From assembly GCF_034064985.1 (NCBI RefSeq), contig NZ_CP139249.1, positions 2,046,001-2,110,000 of the forward strand: a DNA stretch of 64,000 nt, read 5' to 3'. The notes below the pieces were generated by a model, which saw only the letters and a program-made list of their open reading frames with translations, was not told the DNA's origin and ran no database searches. A program made the position numbers and the translations under genes. This document shows, piece after piece, positions 55,742 to 64,000 of the stretch. This DNA comes from Acinetobacter pittii. GTDB lineage: Bacteria > Pseudomonadota > Gammaproteobacteria > Pseudomonadales > Moraxellaceae. How positions within the stretch are numbered: position 1 is the stretch's first letter; the number at the start of each line of letters is the position of its first letter.

Positions 55742-56431
55742 TTAATCGTAGAAGCCTTCACGAATTTGCAAATCTAGCTCCATTAAACGCTCAGGCGTTC
55801 CCACATCTACCCATGCACCTTTAAGCTTTTCACCAGATATTTTTTGATTGTGCATCGCTTGCTTCAACAGTGGGGCTAAAGGACGTTTACCCGCTTCCAA
55901 TCCATCAAAAAGCTTAGGATGGATAACAGATACACCACTAAAAGTGAGGTTCTCACCCGTCACATCTTGATCAAATGTAAAAGCGCGACCATCCAATAAT
56001 GTAAAGTCGCCTTCAGGATGCTGTTTAGGGTTATCAACTAATACAAGATGGGCTAAATCATCATTTAACTTAATATGGCGGAGAGCTTCAAAATCCATTG
56101 TGGTCCATACATCTCCATTCACCAGAATAAACGGATCTGTTCCAAGCAGTGGCAAAGCATTAATAATTCCACCAGCTGTTTCTAGTCCTTCATCCTCTCG
56201 TGTCCAACGGATATCAACACCGAATTGAGAACCATCGCCTAAGCTACTGATGAGTTTATCTGCCAACCATGCAGAATTGATGACTATTTCAGTCACACCA
56301 ATTTTCTTAAGTTTTTCAATATGCCACACAATTAGGGGCTTACCGCCTACCTCGAGTAAAGGCTTTGGTGTATATAGCGTAAGTGGACGCATACGATTGC
56401 CCAAGCCAGCAGCAAGAATCATTGCTTTCAT
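55742..56431 (-). CDS. murU: N-acetylmuramate alpha-1-phosphate uridylyltransferase MurU
   Basis: The 229-residue nucleotidyltransferase starts MKAMILAAGLGNRMRPLTLY, the pyrophosphorylase signature, with GGKPLIVWHIEKL and NGDVWTTMDF following. In Pseudomonas putida, MurU makes UDP-MurNAc from MurNAc-1-phosphate in cell-wall recycling, bypassing fosfomycin-sensitive MurA (established). The ATG overlaps the amgK stop by one base (TAATG), strongly supporting pairing with AmgK. Confidence 0.94.
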   Translation of the reverse strand: MKAMILAAGLGNRMRPLTLYTPKPLLEVGGKPLIVWHIEKLKKIGVTEIVINSAWLADKLISSLGDGSQFGVDIRWTREDEGLETAGGIINALPLLGTDPFILVNGDVWTTMDFEALRHIKLNDDLAHLVLVDNPKQHPEGDFTLLDGRAFTFDQDVTGENLTFSGVSVIHPKLFDGLEAGKRPLAPLLKQAMHNQKISGEKLKGAWVDVGTPERLMELDLQIREGFYD

Positions 56432-57444
56432 TATGCTGCTACCTCATAGCTACCATATTTCTCGATAAATTTAGGCATCACGATGTTATTTATAAATGCC
56501 ATAAACTCTTCAAGCTCAGCGTAACCACGGCTTTCTTCGAGTAAATACCACATGACACGTGGTAAATCCTTCAAATAACCAGACTTACCATCACGTTCAA
56601 ACAAGCGAACAAAAATGCCTAAAATTTTAATATGGCGTTGGATCGCCATTAAATCTGCATCACGTTTAAATTGATCAAAACTACGGTTTTGTTTTGTCGA
56701 CGCTGGCAACAGGTCATAAAAAACTTTAAACCATTGATAAACACGATCAGCGTTCCATTGAACATATGCATCACGAGTAATCGAAATTAGGTCATATGTA
56801 TCAGCGCCAATAACGGCATCTTGGAAGTCGATTACCCCTAACTCTTGCTCATCGGTAATTTTCATTAAATTACGGCTATGAAAATCTCGATGTACAATAA
56901 CTTGCGGTTGGGCTAATGCAGTACGAGCCAAGAAGTCAAATGCATTATCAATCATTTTTTTCTGTTCAGCAGTCGGCTGAATAGAAAGCGATGGCAACAT
57001 CCAGTCTGTGAGTAGCTGCATTTCCGACATTAATTTTTCGTAAGAATAAGCTGGGAACTGATTGGTCCCGCCAATAGACTGCAAGTGAATAAGCTGCTTA
57101 AAACTTTGCTCGTAGTATTTATCAACTGTCTCATCAGTTAATAATGTCGATAAAAGTACATCACCAAAGTCTTCCAATAACAGAAAACCTTGAGTCAGAT
57201 CTTTTGCGATAATCTGAGGCACACGTACGCCATGGCTCGCAAAAAACTCGTCAATGGTCACAAACGGAACACAGTCTTCTTTTTCTGGAGGGGCATCCAT
57301 GAGCATATACGTTTTATTTTGTAACTCGATACGCGCATAACGGCGGAAGCTTGCATCACCTGCCAAAAAAGCGATCTTAAATTGATCATTTTCAAGAACA
57401 GATGTAAGCCATGTATATATCAATTGTTCACGTTGTGTATTCAT
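56431..57444 (-). CDS. amgK: Anomeric MurNAc/GlcNAc kinase AmgK
   Basis: This 337-residue aminoglycoside-phosphotransferase-fold kinase has the catalytic loop VIVHRDFHSRNLM and the metal-binding GVIDFQDAVIGADTYDL. AmgK phosphorylates MurNAc and GlcNAc at the anomeric position and feeds MurU. The frame opens at TTG 57450; ATG 57444 is preferred. It is divergent from lptD, a neighbourhood conserved in Pseudomonas and Acinetobacter. Confidence 0.94.
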   Translation of the reverse strand: MNTQREQLIYTWLTSVLENDQFKIAFLAGDASFRRYARIELQNKTYMLMDAPPEKEDCVPFVTIDEFFASHGVRVPQIIAKDLTQGFLLLEDFGDVLLSTLLTDETVDKYYEQSFKQLIHLQSIGGTNQFPAYSYEKLMSEMQLLTDWMLPSLSIQPTAEQKKMIDNAFDFLARTALAQPQVIVHRDFHSRNLMKITDEQELGVIDFQDAVIGADTYDLISITRDAYVQWNADRVYQWFKVFYDLLPASTKQNRSFDQFKRDADLMAIQRHIKILGIFVRLFERDGKSGYLKDLPRVMWYLLEESRGYAELEEFMAFINNIVMPKFIEKYGSYEVAA

Positions 57445-57475
57445 TTGCAATAAAATCTAAAACAAGCTGAGATTT

Positions 57476-57504
57476 TTGAAGGGTTAAGTGTAGCCACTTA
57501 TAAA
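57476..57504 (+). promoter_or_regulatory. Likely sigma-70 promoter of lptD-surA
   Basis: TTGAAG (57476-57481), a 17-base spacer, then TATAAA (57499-57504), which matches consensus at five of six positions. The start site would be near 57511, giving a leader of about 54 bases to ATG 57565. Confidence 0.5.
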
Positions 57505-57564
57505 CTTTTTCTCTATGATGCGACAATAATTAATTGTGAATTAGCATACTTGGTTAATGAGACA

Positions 57565-60000
57565 ATGAAGCATCAGTTTAAATTTAATCCTTTAGCGACA
57601 GCTATTTTTACGCTCTTATGTGGCTCCATACAATCAAGTTATGCTGAGTCAACTGATGTTGTCTCCAATATAGACAATAATCAACTTAAAGCGAGCATCA
57701 AGGAAGCTTACCCAGGCCAAGAATTTTTTCAGCAATACTATGTTGATAAATCTGCACCTGAAGCTCAGCTTCGTGACAATAAATATTTAAGCTCGGCATT
57801 TTGCCAAGGTACATGGGTTACACCGATTAACCCTGAGACAAAAGCTTTAGATGCCGATAAAGCGACTTCTGTCGTTACGGCTAACTACGGACATTACAAT
57901 CCAGCGGGTGATTCTGTTTTAGAAGGTGACGTCGTTATTGATCAGGAAGGACGCACAGTTCGAGCTGACAAAGTAACGATTGATAAAACCCAAACCTTTG
58001 CACATGCACAAGGTCGAGTACAGTTAGCTCAAGGCGGGTTACTTTCACAGAGTGATGAAATTAATTACAACCTAAAAACCCAAACCGGGAATTTAGACAA
58101 TAGTTTCTATATTTCTGAACAGCAACATGCCCATGGACACGCAGGAAAAATCGAAAGAACCTCACCAAATGTTATGGTTCTTAATGATGCCACCTATACG
58201 ACTTGCCCACCAGGCCAAAAACCTGGTTGGAAAATCCAAGCCAATAAAATTGAGTTAAATCAGGAAACTGGACGCGGCGTAACTCGTGGAACAAAACTAT
58301 ATGTTAAGGACGTTCCTGTTCTAGCTGTTCCCTACTTTAACTTCCCAATTGACGACCGCCGTACTACCGGTATTCTCAATCCACAGTTTGGTTTCTCAAA
58401 CGATGGCGGTGTTGAGCTTTCTGTTCCGGTCTATTTAAACCTTGCACCTAACTACGATCTGACACTTACTCCACGTTATTTAGCAGATCGTGGTGCAATG
58501 TTAAAAGGTGACTTCCGTTATTTAACCGATGGCTTTGGCGCTGGTGAAATGTGGGGTGGCATCTTGCCATCTGACAAAGGTTATGACGATAAAGATCGTA
58601 AAGATTTCCATTTTTTACATAATTGGGAAATTAACGATCAGTGGTCTACCAACCTTGAATATAACTATGCATCAGATAAAGATTATTTCTCTGACTTAGA
58701 TAGTAGCCCTAACTCTAAAACCGATCTTAACTTACGTAGAGCATGGGAACTTAACTATCAACATGGTATTCCGGGTTTAAAAGCACAGCTTAAAGTCGAA
58801 GATTTCCAGACACTTGATCCTCAAGTTAAGGATGCAGACAAACCATATGCACGTTTGCCGCAATTCTTGTTGAATTACGTCACAGGTAATCCATTAGGCT
58901 TACAATACGAATTTAATAACGATACTGCATACTTTAAGAAATCAATTAATGATGACTCTGCTCAGGAAAGTAGTGGTACACGTTTCTATAACCAGTTTGC
59001 AACGCGCTATAACTACCGTACACCAGCAGCATTTGTGATCCCAGAAGTTTCTGTACGTTCTATTCAAACATTTTATGATAAAGACACTCAGTTAAATAAC
59101 CCTGGCGGTTCTGAAAATAAATCAGTCGTTGTACCTCAGTTTACTTTAGATACCGGACTGAATTTTGAGCGTGATGGTAAGTACTTACAAACACTTACAC
59201 CACGTGCTTTCTACGCCTATGCACCATACAAAAATCAGGATGGCTACCCTAACTTTGACTCAACCACTGCGTCAGTAAGTTATGATCAATTATTTAACCC
59301 TTACCGTTTCTATGGTCATGACCGCCTTGAAGACAACAACTTTTTATCATTAGGTGTAAGTTATAGCCTCTTCGATACAGTAGGTTTAGAGCGTTTACGC
59401 GCAAGTGTTGGTCAAAGTTATTATTTCGAAGATCGTCGTGTCACTTTAAAACAAGGTCAAGATGAATTTGACACCGAGCGTAACACTGGCCCTGTTATAA
59501 GCCTATCTAGCCAACTTAATCAAAACTTCACTATTGCTGCTAACTCAGCATGGATGTCGAATGGCGACAATGCTCAACGTGACTTCCAAGTTTACTATAC
59601 AGGTGATAAAGGAAATCTATACAACTTAGGCTATTTCTATCGTAAAGATATTCCTGGTCGCCAAGATACCTATGATCAAGTTGTTGCATCGTTTATACAA
59701 CCAATTAAAGACAATTGGCGTATTATGGGGCACGTACAATATGACATGGACAATGACGTTGCCCGCGAACTCTTACTAGGAGTTAACTATGAGTCATGTT
59801 GCTGGGGTATTTCTGTCTACGGTCGCTCGTACTATAACGATCTAGACGATCCGAAAACTTCAGATGTTAGTGAAAAGCGCGCGATCATGGCCGAAATTAC
59901 ACTAAAAGGTTTAGGTGGTTTAAACAATAAACTCGCGTCTTTACTTGAAAATCGCGTTTTAGGTTTTAACAAAATTAATCAATCTTGGACACAACGTTAA
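57565..60000 (+). CDS. lptD: LPS-assembly protein LptD
   Basis: This 811-residue outer-membrane translocon has a signal peptide (FNPLATAIFTLLCGSIQSSYA), an OstA/jellyroll domain (about residues 100-230: GDVVIDQEGRTVRADKVTI) and a large beta-barrel. Cys residues (SAFCQG, TTCPPG, and the pair in ESCCWG) can form the inter-domain disulfides needed for function. It inserts lipooligosaccharide into the outer leaflet with LptE. The frame opens at TTG 57550. ATG 57565 (MKHQFKF) gives a better signal peptide. Its stop overlaps the surA start. Confidence 0.96.
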   Translation: MKHQFKFNPLATAIFTLLCGSIQSSYAESTDVVSNIDNNQLKASIKEAYPGQEFFQQYYVDKSAPEAQLRDNKYLSSAFCQGTWVTPINPETKALDADKATSVVTANYGHYNPAGDSVLEGDVVIDQEGRTVRADKVTIDKTQTFAHAQGRVQLAQGGLLSQSDEINYNLKTQTGNLDNSFYISEQQHAHGHAGKIERTSPNVMVLNDATYTTCPPGQKPGWKIQANKIELNQETGRGVTRGTKLYVKDVPVLAVPYFNFPIDDRRTTGILNPQFGFSNDGGVELSVPVYLNLAPNYDLTLTPRYLADRGAMLKGDFRYLTDGFGAGEMWGGILPSDKGYDDKDRKDFHFLHNWEINDQWSTNLEYNYASDKDYFSDLDSSPNSKTDLNLRRAWELNYQHGIPGLKAQLKVEDFQTLDPQVKDADKPYARLPQFLLNYVTGNPLGLQYEFNNDTAYFKKSINDDSAQESSGTRFYNQFATRYNYRTPAAFVIPEVSVRSIQTFYDKDTQLNNPGGSENKSVVVPQFTLDTGLNFERDGKYLQTLTPRAFYAYAPYKNQDGYPNFDSTTASVSYDQLFNPYRFYGHDRLEDNNFLSLGVSYSLFDTVGLERLRASVGQSYYFEDRRVTLKQGQDEFDTERNTGPVISLSSQLNQNFTIAANSAWMSNGDNAQRDFQVYYTGDKGNLYNLGYFYRKDIPGRQDTYDQVVASFIQPIKDNWRIMGHVQYDMDNDVARELLLGVNYESCCWGISVYGRSYYNDLDDPKTSDVSEKRAIMAEITLKGLGGLNNKLASLLENRVLGFNKINQSWTQR

Positions 60001-61310
60001 TGAAGACAAAGCATCTTAAACAGTTTTTTAAAGCAACTACACTTGCTGCCCTAATCTCTTCATCAATGCATAGTTTTGCCCAACCCGCTGATGAAGTTGT
60101 GGCAATTGTGGACAATAGCGTAATTTTAAAAAGCGATCTTCAACAAGGTATGGCTGAAGCAGCTCATGAACTGCAAGCACAAAAAAAAGAAGTGCCACCT
60201 CAGCAATATTTACAGTTTCAGGTATTGGATCAATTAATCTTGCGTCAAGCACAGCTTGAGCAAGTTAAAAAATATGGCATCAAACCTGATGAAAAGAGCT
60301 TAAATGAAGCTGTACTCAAAGTAGCTAGTCAATCTGGGTCTAAAAGTTTAGAAGCTTTCCAGCAAAAACTAGACGCTATGGCTCCAGGCACTTATGAAAG
60401 TTTACGTAGTCGAATCGCTGAAGATCTAGCGATTAGCCGTTTACGTCAACAACAAGTCATGTCTCGTATTAAAATCAGTGATCAAGATGTAGAAAACTTC
60501 TTAAAGTCACCTCAGGGACAAGCTGCGCTAGGTAATCAAGCACATGTAATTCATATGCGCATTTCTGGTGACAATGCACAGGAAGTTCAATCTGTAGCTC
60601 AAGAAGTGCGTTCAAAGCTTGCGCAAAGTAACGATATAAATGCATTGAAAAAACTTTCAACTGCAAATGTAAAAGTTGAAGGTGCTGACATGGGTTTTCG
60701 CCCACTGTCTGATATTCCTGCCGAACTCGCTGCTCGCATTACTCCTTTACAAGATGGTCAAACAACTGACTTAGTATCGGTACGTGATGGTGTACATGTT
60801 TTAAAGCTTATTGAACGTAAACAAAATGAGCAAAAAGCTTTAGTACCTCAATTTCAAACCCGCCACATTCTCATTCAACCATCTGAAGTGGTGACTCTTG
60901 AGAATGCCAAGCAAATTATTGATAACATCTACAAACGTTTAAAAGCTGGTGAGGATTTTGCAACATTAGCAGCAACCTATTCAAATGATACAGGTTCCGC
61001 TCGTGATGGCGGAAGTTTAGGCTGGGTAACACCTGGAATGATGGTGCCTGAATTTGATAAAAAAATGCAGGAGATTCCTGTAGGTCAGATTAGTGAACCA
61101 TTCCAAACTCAATTTGGTTGGCATATCTTACAAGTGACAGACAAACGCGAAAAAGATATGACTCATGAATATCAAGAGCGTATGGCACGTCAGATTTTAG
61201 GTGAACGTCAATTTAATACCGAAATTGATAGTTGGTTACGTGAAGTACGTGCAAATGCATATGTAGAAATCAAAGATCCAAGTCTAGACAAAAAGAACTT
61301 ACAAAAGTAA
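60000..61310 (+). CDS. surA: Periplasmic chaperone and peptidyl-prolyl isomerase SurA
   Basis: The 436-residue product has a signal peptide (FFKATTLAALISSSMHSFA), an N-terminal SurA chaperone domain (ADEVVAIVDNSVILKSDL), and two parvulin domains. The first is diverged. The second is canonical (TRHILIQPSEVV, then DGGSLGWVTPGMMVPEFD). It escorts outer-membrane proteins including LptD. The ATG overlaps the lptD TAA (TAATG), so the two are coupled. The open frame from 59985 uses a TTG inside lptD and is rejected as start. Confidence 0.96.
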   Translation: MKTKHLKQFFKATTLAALISSSMHSFAQPADEVVAIVDNSVILKSDLQQGMAEAAHELQAQKKEVPPQQYLQFQVLDQLILRQAQLEQVKKYGIKPDEKSLNEAVLKVASQSGSKSLEAFQQKLDAMAPGTYESLRSRIAEDLAISRLRQQQVMSRIKISDQDVENFLKSPQGQAALGNQAHVIHMRISGDNAQEVQSVAQEVRSKLAQSNDINALKKLSTANVKVEGADMGFRPLSDIPAELAARITPLQDGQTTDLVSVRDGVHVLKLIERKQNEQKALVPQFQTRHILIQPSEVVTLENAKQIIDNIYKRLKAGEDFATLAATYSNDTGSARDGGSLGWVTPGMMVPEFDKKMQEIPVGQISEPFQTQFGWHILQVTDKREKDMTHEYQERMARQILGERQFNTEIDSWLREVRANAYVEIKDPSLDKKNLQK

Positions 61311-61327
61311 GTTCTTCTATTGTCATT

Positions 61328-61355
61328 AAAACCTGTGTCTATCACAGGTTTTTTT
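61328..61355 (+). terminator. Rho-independent terminator of lptD-surA
   Basis: AAAACCTGTG TCTAT CACAGGTTTT is a ten-base-pair stem with a five-base loop and a seven-T tail, 17 bases after the surA stop. Confidence 0.92.
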
Positions 61356-61372
61356 ATGAATGGAATTTACCT

Positions 61373-61405
61373 AATAAAAAAACCGGTTATATAAATAACC
61401 GGTTT
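61373..61405 (-). terminator. Rho-independent terminator of fba
   Basis: AAACCGGTTAT ATAA ATAACCGGTTT is an 11-base-pair stem with a four-base loop. On the minus strand it is followed by TTTTTTTATT. It lies 25 bases after the fba stop. Confidence 0.9.
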
Positions 61406-61429
61406 CTATAAATTAGACCCTAACGGGAA

Positions 61430-62467
61430 TTATTTATAACGATCAACCATTTTCTCTAAAGAAATTGGACGAATCTTGTCAGCATTTCCAGCTGTACCAA
61501 ATGCTTCATAGCGATCAATACAAATTTGCTTCATTGAATCTACAGTTTTAGCAAAGTATTTACGTGGATCGAACTCAGCAGGGTTTTCAGCCATAAACTG
61601 ACGAATTGCACCAGTAGACGCTAAACGTAAGTCTGTATCGATATTGATCTTACGAACACCATGTTTAATTGCTTCTACAAGCTGTTCAACAGGTACACCA
61701 TAAGTCTCTTTAATATCGCCACCGAACTCATTGATTACTTTCAACCATTCTTGCGGTACAGAACTTGAACCATGCATAACAAGATGAGTATTTGGTAATG
61801 CCGCATGAATTTCTTTAATACGGTCAATCGCCAAGATATCGCCTGTAGGTGGACGAGTGAATTTGTAAGCACCATGTGAAGTACCTACAGCAATCGCTAA
61901 TGCATCTACATTAGTATCGGCAACAAACTGAGTCGCTTCTTCAACAGAAGTAAGAAGTTGTGAGTGATCAAGTACACCTTCTGCACCAACACCGTCTTCT
62001 TCACCAGCCATACCAGTTTCAAGGCTACCTAAACAGCCAATTTCACCTTCGACAGAAACACCACATGCATGTGCTAAAGCAACAACATTACGAGTTACAT
62101 CAACGTTGTATTCGTACGATGTAGGTGTTTTACCATCTGTACCTAATGAACCGTCCATCATCACTGAGCTAAAGCCAAGCTGAATTGAACGCTGACAGAT
62201 ATCAGGGCTTGTTCCATGGTCTTGATGCATTACCACTGGAATATGTGGCCATTCTTCAATTGCAGCCAAAATAAGATGGCGTAAGAATGGAGCGCCTGCA
62301 TATTTGCGAGCTCCAGCTGATGCTTGAACAATTACAGGTGAATTGGTTGCATCCGCGGCAAGCATAATTGCACGCATTTGTTCTAAGTTATTTACGTTAA
62401 ATGCTGGTACGCCGTAGTTATGTTCAGCAGCGTGATCCAAGAGCTGGCGCATTGAAATGAGTGCCAT
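61430..62467 (-). CDS. fba: Class II fructose-1,6-bisphosphate aldolase
   Basis: This 345-residue zinc aldolase has the metal site [12 protein letters not shown], the segment [14 protein letters not shown] and the phosphate-binding [13 protein letters not shown] and KINIDTDLR stretches. Length and the long loop fit the Calvin-type class IIB subgroup. Acinetobacter lacks a complete Embden-Meyerhof catabolic route, so a mainly gluconeogenic role is likely (family and genus knowledge). GGGAGGAT precedes ATG 62467. Confidence 0.97.
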   Translation of the reverse strand: MALISMRQLLDHAAEHNYGVPAFNVNNLEQMRAIMLAADATNSPVIVQASAGARKYAGAPFLRHLILAAIEEWPHIPVVMHQDHGTSPDICQRSIQLGFSSVMMDGSLGTDGKTPTSYEYNVDVTRNVVALAHACGVSVEGEIGCLGSLETGMAGEEDGVGAEGVLDHSQLLTSVEEATQFVADTNVDALAIAVGTSHGAYKFTRPPTGDILAIDRIKEIHAALPNTHLVMHGSSSVPQEWLKVINEFGGDIKETYGVPVEQLVEAIKHGVRKINIDTDLRLASTGAIRQFMAENPAEFDPRKYFAKTVDSMKQICIDRYEAFGTAGNADKIRPISLEKMVDRYK

Positions 62468-62540
62468 AATATCCTCCCAGGTAGTGCGGCTTATTCTACC
62501 CTGTCATTTATTTCAATTCAGCAACAAATCACAGTATTTC

Positions 62541-62572
62541 AAAAAAAATCCCCGCATTTGCAGGGATTTTTT
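62541..62572 (-). terminator. Terminator between the small lipoprotein gene and fba
   Basis: AAAAAATCCC pairs with GGGATTTTTT, with an inner GCA/TGC extension. A-runs and T-runs on both sides make it bidirectional in form. It ends the lipoprotein transcript 17 bases after the stop. Confidence 0.88.
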
Positions 62573-62588
62573 AACAAAAAACAACAAA

Positions 62589-62834
62589 TTAATGTGTTTC
62601 TGAAGCAGCAGCCTCACTTGGTGCACTACCTTCAACCACATCTGTATTTTTTTCATCTAGAACTGGCTTATCAATCGCATCAATTGCTGCTTGTTGCTCA
62701 GGCGTTACTTTTTCAGAAACAGCAGTAGAAGCTGCCGATTCTTGTCCAGCTTGAGATGCGTCATCTTTCTTCGCACAAGCAGTCAACATCATCGGTACAA
62801 TTAACACAGCAGCAAATGTAAGCTTTAAATTCAT
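62589..62834 (-). CDS. Small lipoprotein, 81 aa
   Basis: The lipobox LTAC lies at the end of a clean signal peptide (LKLTFAAVLIVPMMLTAC), predicting lipidation of the Cys. The mature part is about 60 residues, low-complexity and rich in Ala, Ser, Glu and Asp (AASTAVSEKVTPEQQAAIDA), and probably unstructured. The frame opens at GTG 62837; ATG 62834 is preferred. It lies between pgk and fba, and its function is unknown. Confidence 0.82.
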   Translation of the reverse strand: MNLKLTFAAVLIVPMMLTACAKKDDASQAGQESAASTAVSEKVTPEQQAAIDAIDKPVLDEKNTDVVEGSAPSEAAASETH

Positions 62835-62910
62835 CACTATTGTCCACAGTTGGTGATTTAATGCTCAACATTTTATTGCAGATATATGACAGTTTAATGA
62901 CTTATCAATG

Positions 62911-62940
62911 AAAAAGGGAGTGGCTACCCAATCCCTTCTT
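62911..62940 (-). terminator. Terminator-like hairpin after pgk
   Basis: AAGGGA (62914-62919) pairs with TCCCTT (62932-62937), with a possible inner TGG/CCA pairing. On the minus strand it is followed by TTTTTC. It lies about 20 bases after the pgk stop. The stem is modest. Confidence 0.65.
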
Positions 62941-62957
62941 ATTTCTATACAACAATA

Positions 62958-64000
62958 TTAAGCACGTTCAAGTAAAACAGCCACTGCAGGCAATGTCTTT
63001 CCTTCAACAAACTCAAGGAACGCACCACCACCTGTAGAAATATAACCAATTTGATCAGCTACATTATATTTATCAATTGCAGCTAATGTATCTCCGCCAC
63101 CAGCAATAGAGAACCCTTCAGATTGAGCAACAGCAAGAGAAAGCGCTTTAGTACCTTCACCAAATTGATCTACTTCAAATACACCCACTGGGCCATTCCA
63201 AAGAATCGTTTTTGATGTTGTTAAAATATTAGCAAATGCTTTAGCAGTTTCAGGACCAACATCTAAAATCATGTCATTTGCAGTCACATCTTCTACTTTC
63301 TTCACAACAGCTTGAGCTGCTGCTAAAGAACCTAAGAAATCTTCAAAATTAATTTGCGATGCATCAGCAACCACAACATCTGTAGGAAGTGGAACACTTA
63401 CTTTAGCGGCAATTTGTTTAGCAGTTTCAACCAAGTCAGCTTCATATAATGATTTACCAACATTGAAACCAGCAGCTGCTAAGAATGTATTTGCAATACC
63501 ACCACCAACGATCAGTTGATCACAGATACTAGAAAGTGAGTTTAAAACATCGAGTTTAGTTGAAACTTTAGAACCAGCAACAATTGCAACCATTGGTTTT
63601 TCTGGAGTTTGCATTGCACGGCCTAGAGCATCCAACTCAGCAGCCAACAAAGGACCAGCAGCAGCAACTGGCGCAAAACGAGCTACACCTTCAGTAGATG
63701 CTTCTGCACGATGAGCAGTACCAAATGCATCCATAACAAATACGTCACATAATGCAGCATATTTTTGAGCTAGCTCTGGATTATTTTTCTTTTCACCATG
63801 GTTAAAGCGTACATTTTCAAGCAATACAACTTGACCAGCTTCAACTTCAACGCCTTCTAGATAATCTGTTAATAATTTAACTTCTTGACCCAATACTTCT
63901 GTTAAATAAGCAGCGACTGGTGCAAGTGATTGTTCTGGCTTTGGTTCACCTTCAACAGGACGACCTAGATGTGAACATACCATCACTGCTGCGCCTTTAT
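62958..64000 (-). CDS. pgk: Phosphoglycerate kinase, partial (N-terminus outside window)
   Basis: About 347 codons of pgk are present, running off the right edge; roughly the first 45-50 residues are missing. Visible landmarks are [65 protein letters not shown] and the C-terminal [12 protein letters not shown] and [11 protein letters not shown] nucleotide-binding loops. Reading frame continues upstream of the first visible Met (KAAV before it). The enzyme interconverts 1,3-bisphosphoglycerate and 3-phosphoglycerate. pgk and fba on one strand is a common pairing. Confidence 0.97.
   Translation of the reverse strand, partial: KGAAVMVCSHLGRPVEGEPKPEQSLAPVAAYLTEVLGQEVKLLTDYLEGVEVEAGQVVLLENVRFNHGEKKNNPELAQKYAALCDVFVMDAFGTAHRAEASTEGVARFAPVAAAGPLLAAELDALGRAMQTPEKPMVAIVAGSKVSTKLDVLNSLSSICDQLIVGGGIANTFLAAAGFNVGKSLYEADLVETAKQIAAKVSVPLPTDVVVADASQINFEDFLGSLAAAQAVVKKVEDVTANDMILDVGPETAKAFANILTTSKTILWNGPVGVFEVDQFGEGTKALSLAVAQSEGFSIAGGGDTLAAIDKYNVADQIGYISTGGGAFLEFVEGKTLPAVAVLLERA

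Noticed and set aside
1..64000. tRNA, rRNA, CRISPR array, complete insertion sequence or prophage
   Set aside because: None seen on either strand: no regularly spaced repeats, transposase frames or rRNA-like blocks.

Overview
The window looks like chromosomal DNA of an Acinetobacter species, most likely of the A. calcoaceticus-baumannii complex. This is inferred from the AT-rich composition and from protein sequences and gene neighbourhoods typical of that genus (mfd with a HIT protein, amgK-murU beside lptD-surA, exbB-exbD-msbA-lpxK-kdsB-holB-pilZ-tatD, gspHIJK, cmk-rpsA-ihfB-lapA-pyrF). No species marker gene is present. I found no tRNA, rRNA, CRISPR array, prophage or complete insertion sequence. 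Most of it is core genome.

Layout. 1-9.1 kb: 3' part of a membrane adenylate cyclase gene, a HIT protein, mfd, a hypothetical, a DyP peroxidase, a tandem GST-domain protein, an RraA-like protein and an SDR-like protein, all on the minus strand; then rpsT on plus. 9.1-12.2 kb: histidine phosphatase, cysQ, a small unknown gene and a SRAP (YedK/HMCES) gene whose start must be moved to expose Cys2. 12.2-27.9 kb: the accessory-looking highlight, two divergent operons sharing a 780-bp AT-rich control region. The minus operon encodes two peptide-binding proteins, an exported M3 peptidase, two ABC permeases and a fused double ATPase. The plus operon encodes a TonB-dependent receptor, TonB, ExbB and two ExbDs. 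Its upstream region carries a textbook -24/-12 sigma-54 promoter with a perfect-consensus IHF site. Together the genes could form one envelope-spanning peptide acquisition machine: outer-membrane entry, periplasmic trimming, capture and inner-membrane import.

27.9-36 kb: glcB, zapE, an AraC regulator divergent from a Baeyer-Villiger-type monooxygenase, lysO and pyrF. 36-43 kb: lapA, ihfB, rpsA, cmk, an SRPBCC protein, tadA, a 3-hydroxyisobutyryl-CoA-hydrolase-like gene, ung and a QueD-like gene. 43.2-45.9 kb: type II secretion minor pseudopilins gspH-I-J-K. GspJ has an abnormal 48-residue leader that looks like an in-frame insertion of a hairpin-rich element. 45.9-57.4 kb: a TetR regulator, tatD, pilZ, holB, kdsB, lpxK, msbA, exbD, exbB, parB, parA, rsmG, murU and amgK. 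57.5-64 kb: lptD and surA on plus, then fba, a small lipoprotein and a partial pgk on minus.

Many track-style starts are wrong because they use upstream TTG or GTG codons. Where a ribosome-binding site, a conserved N-terminus or coupling decides the start, I used the internal ATG and say so. Domain boundaries are approximate. Function calls rest on recognised family motifs and gene context, not on database searches.
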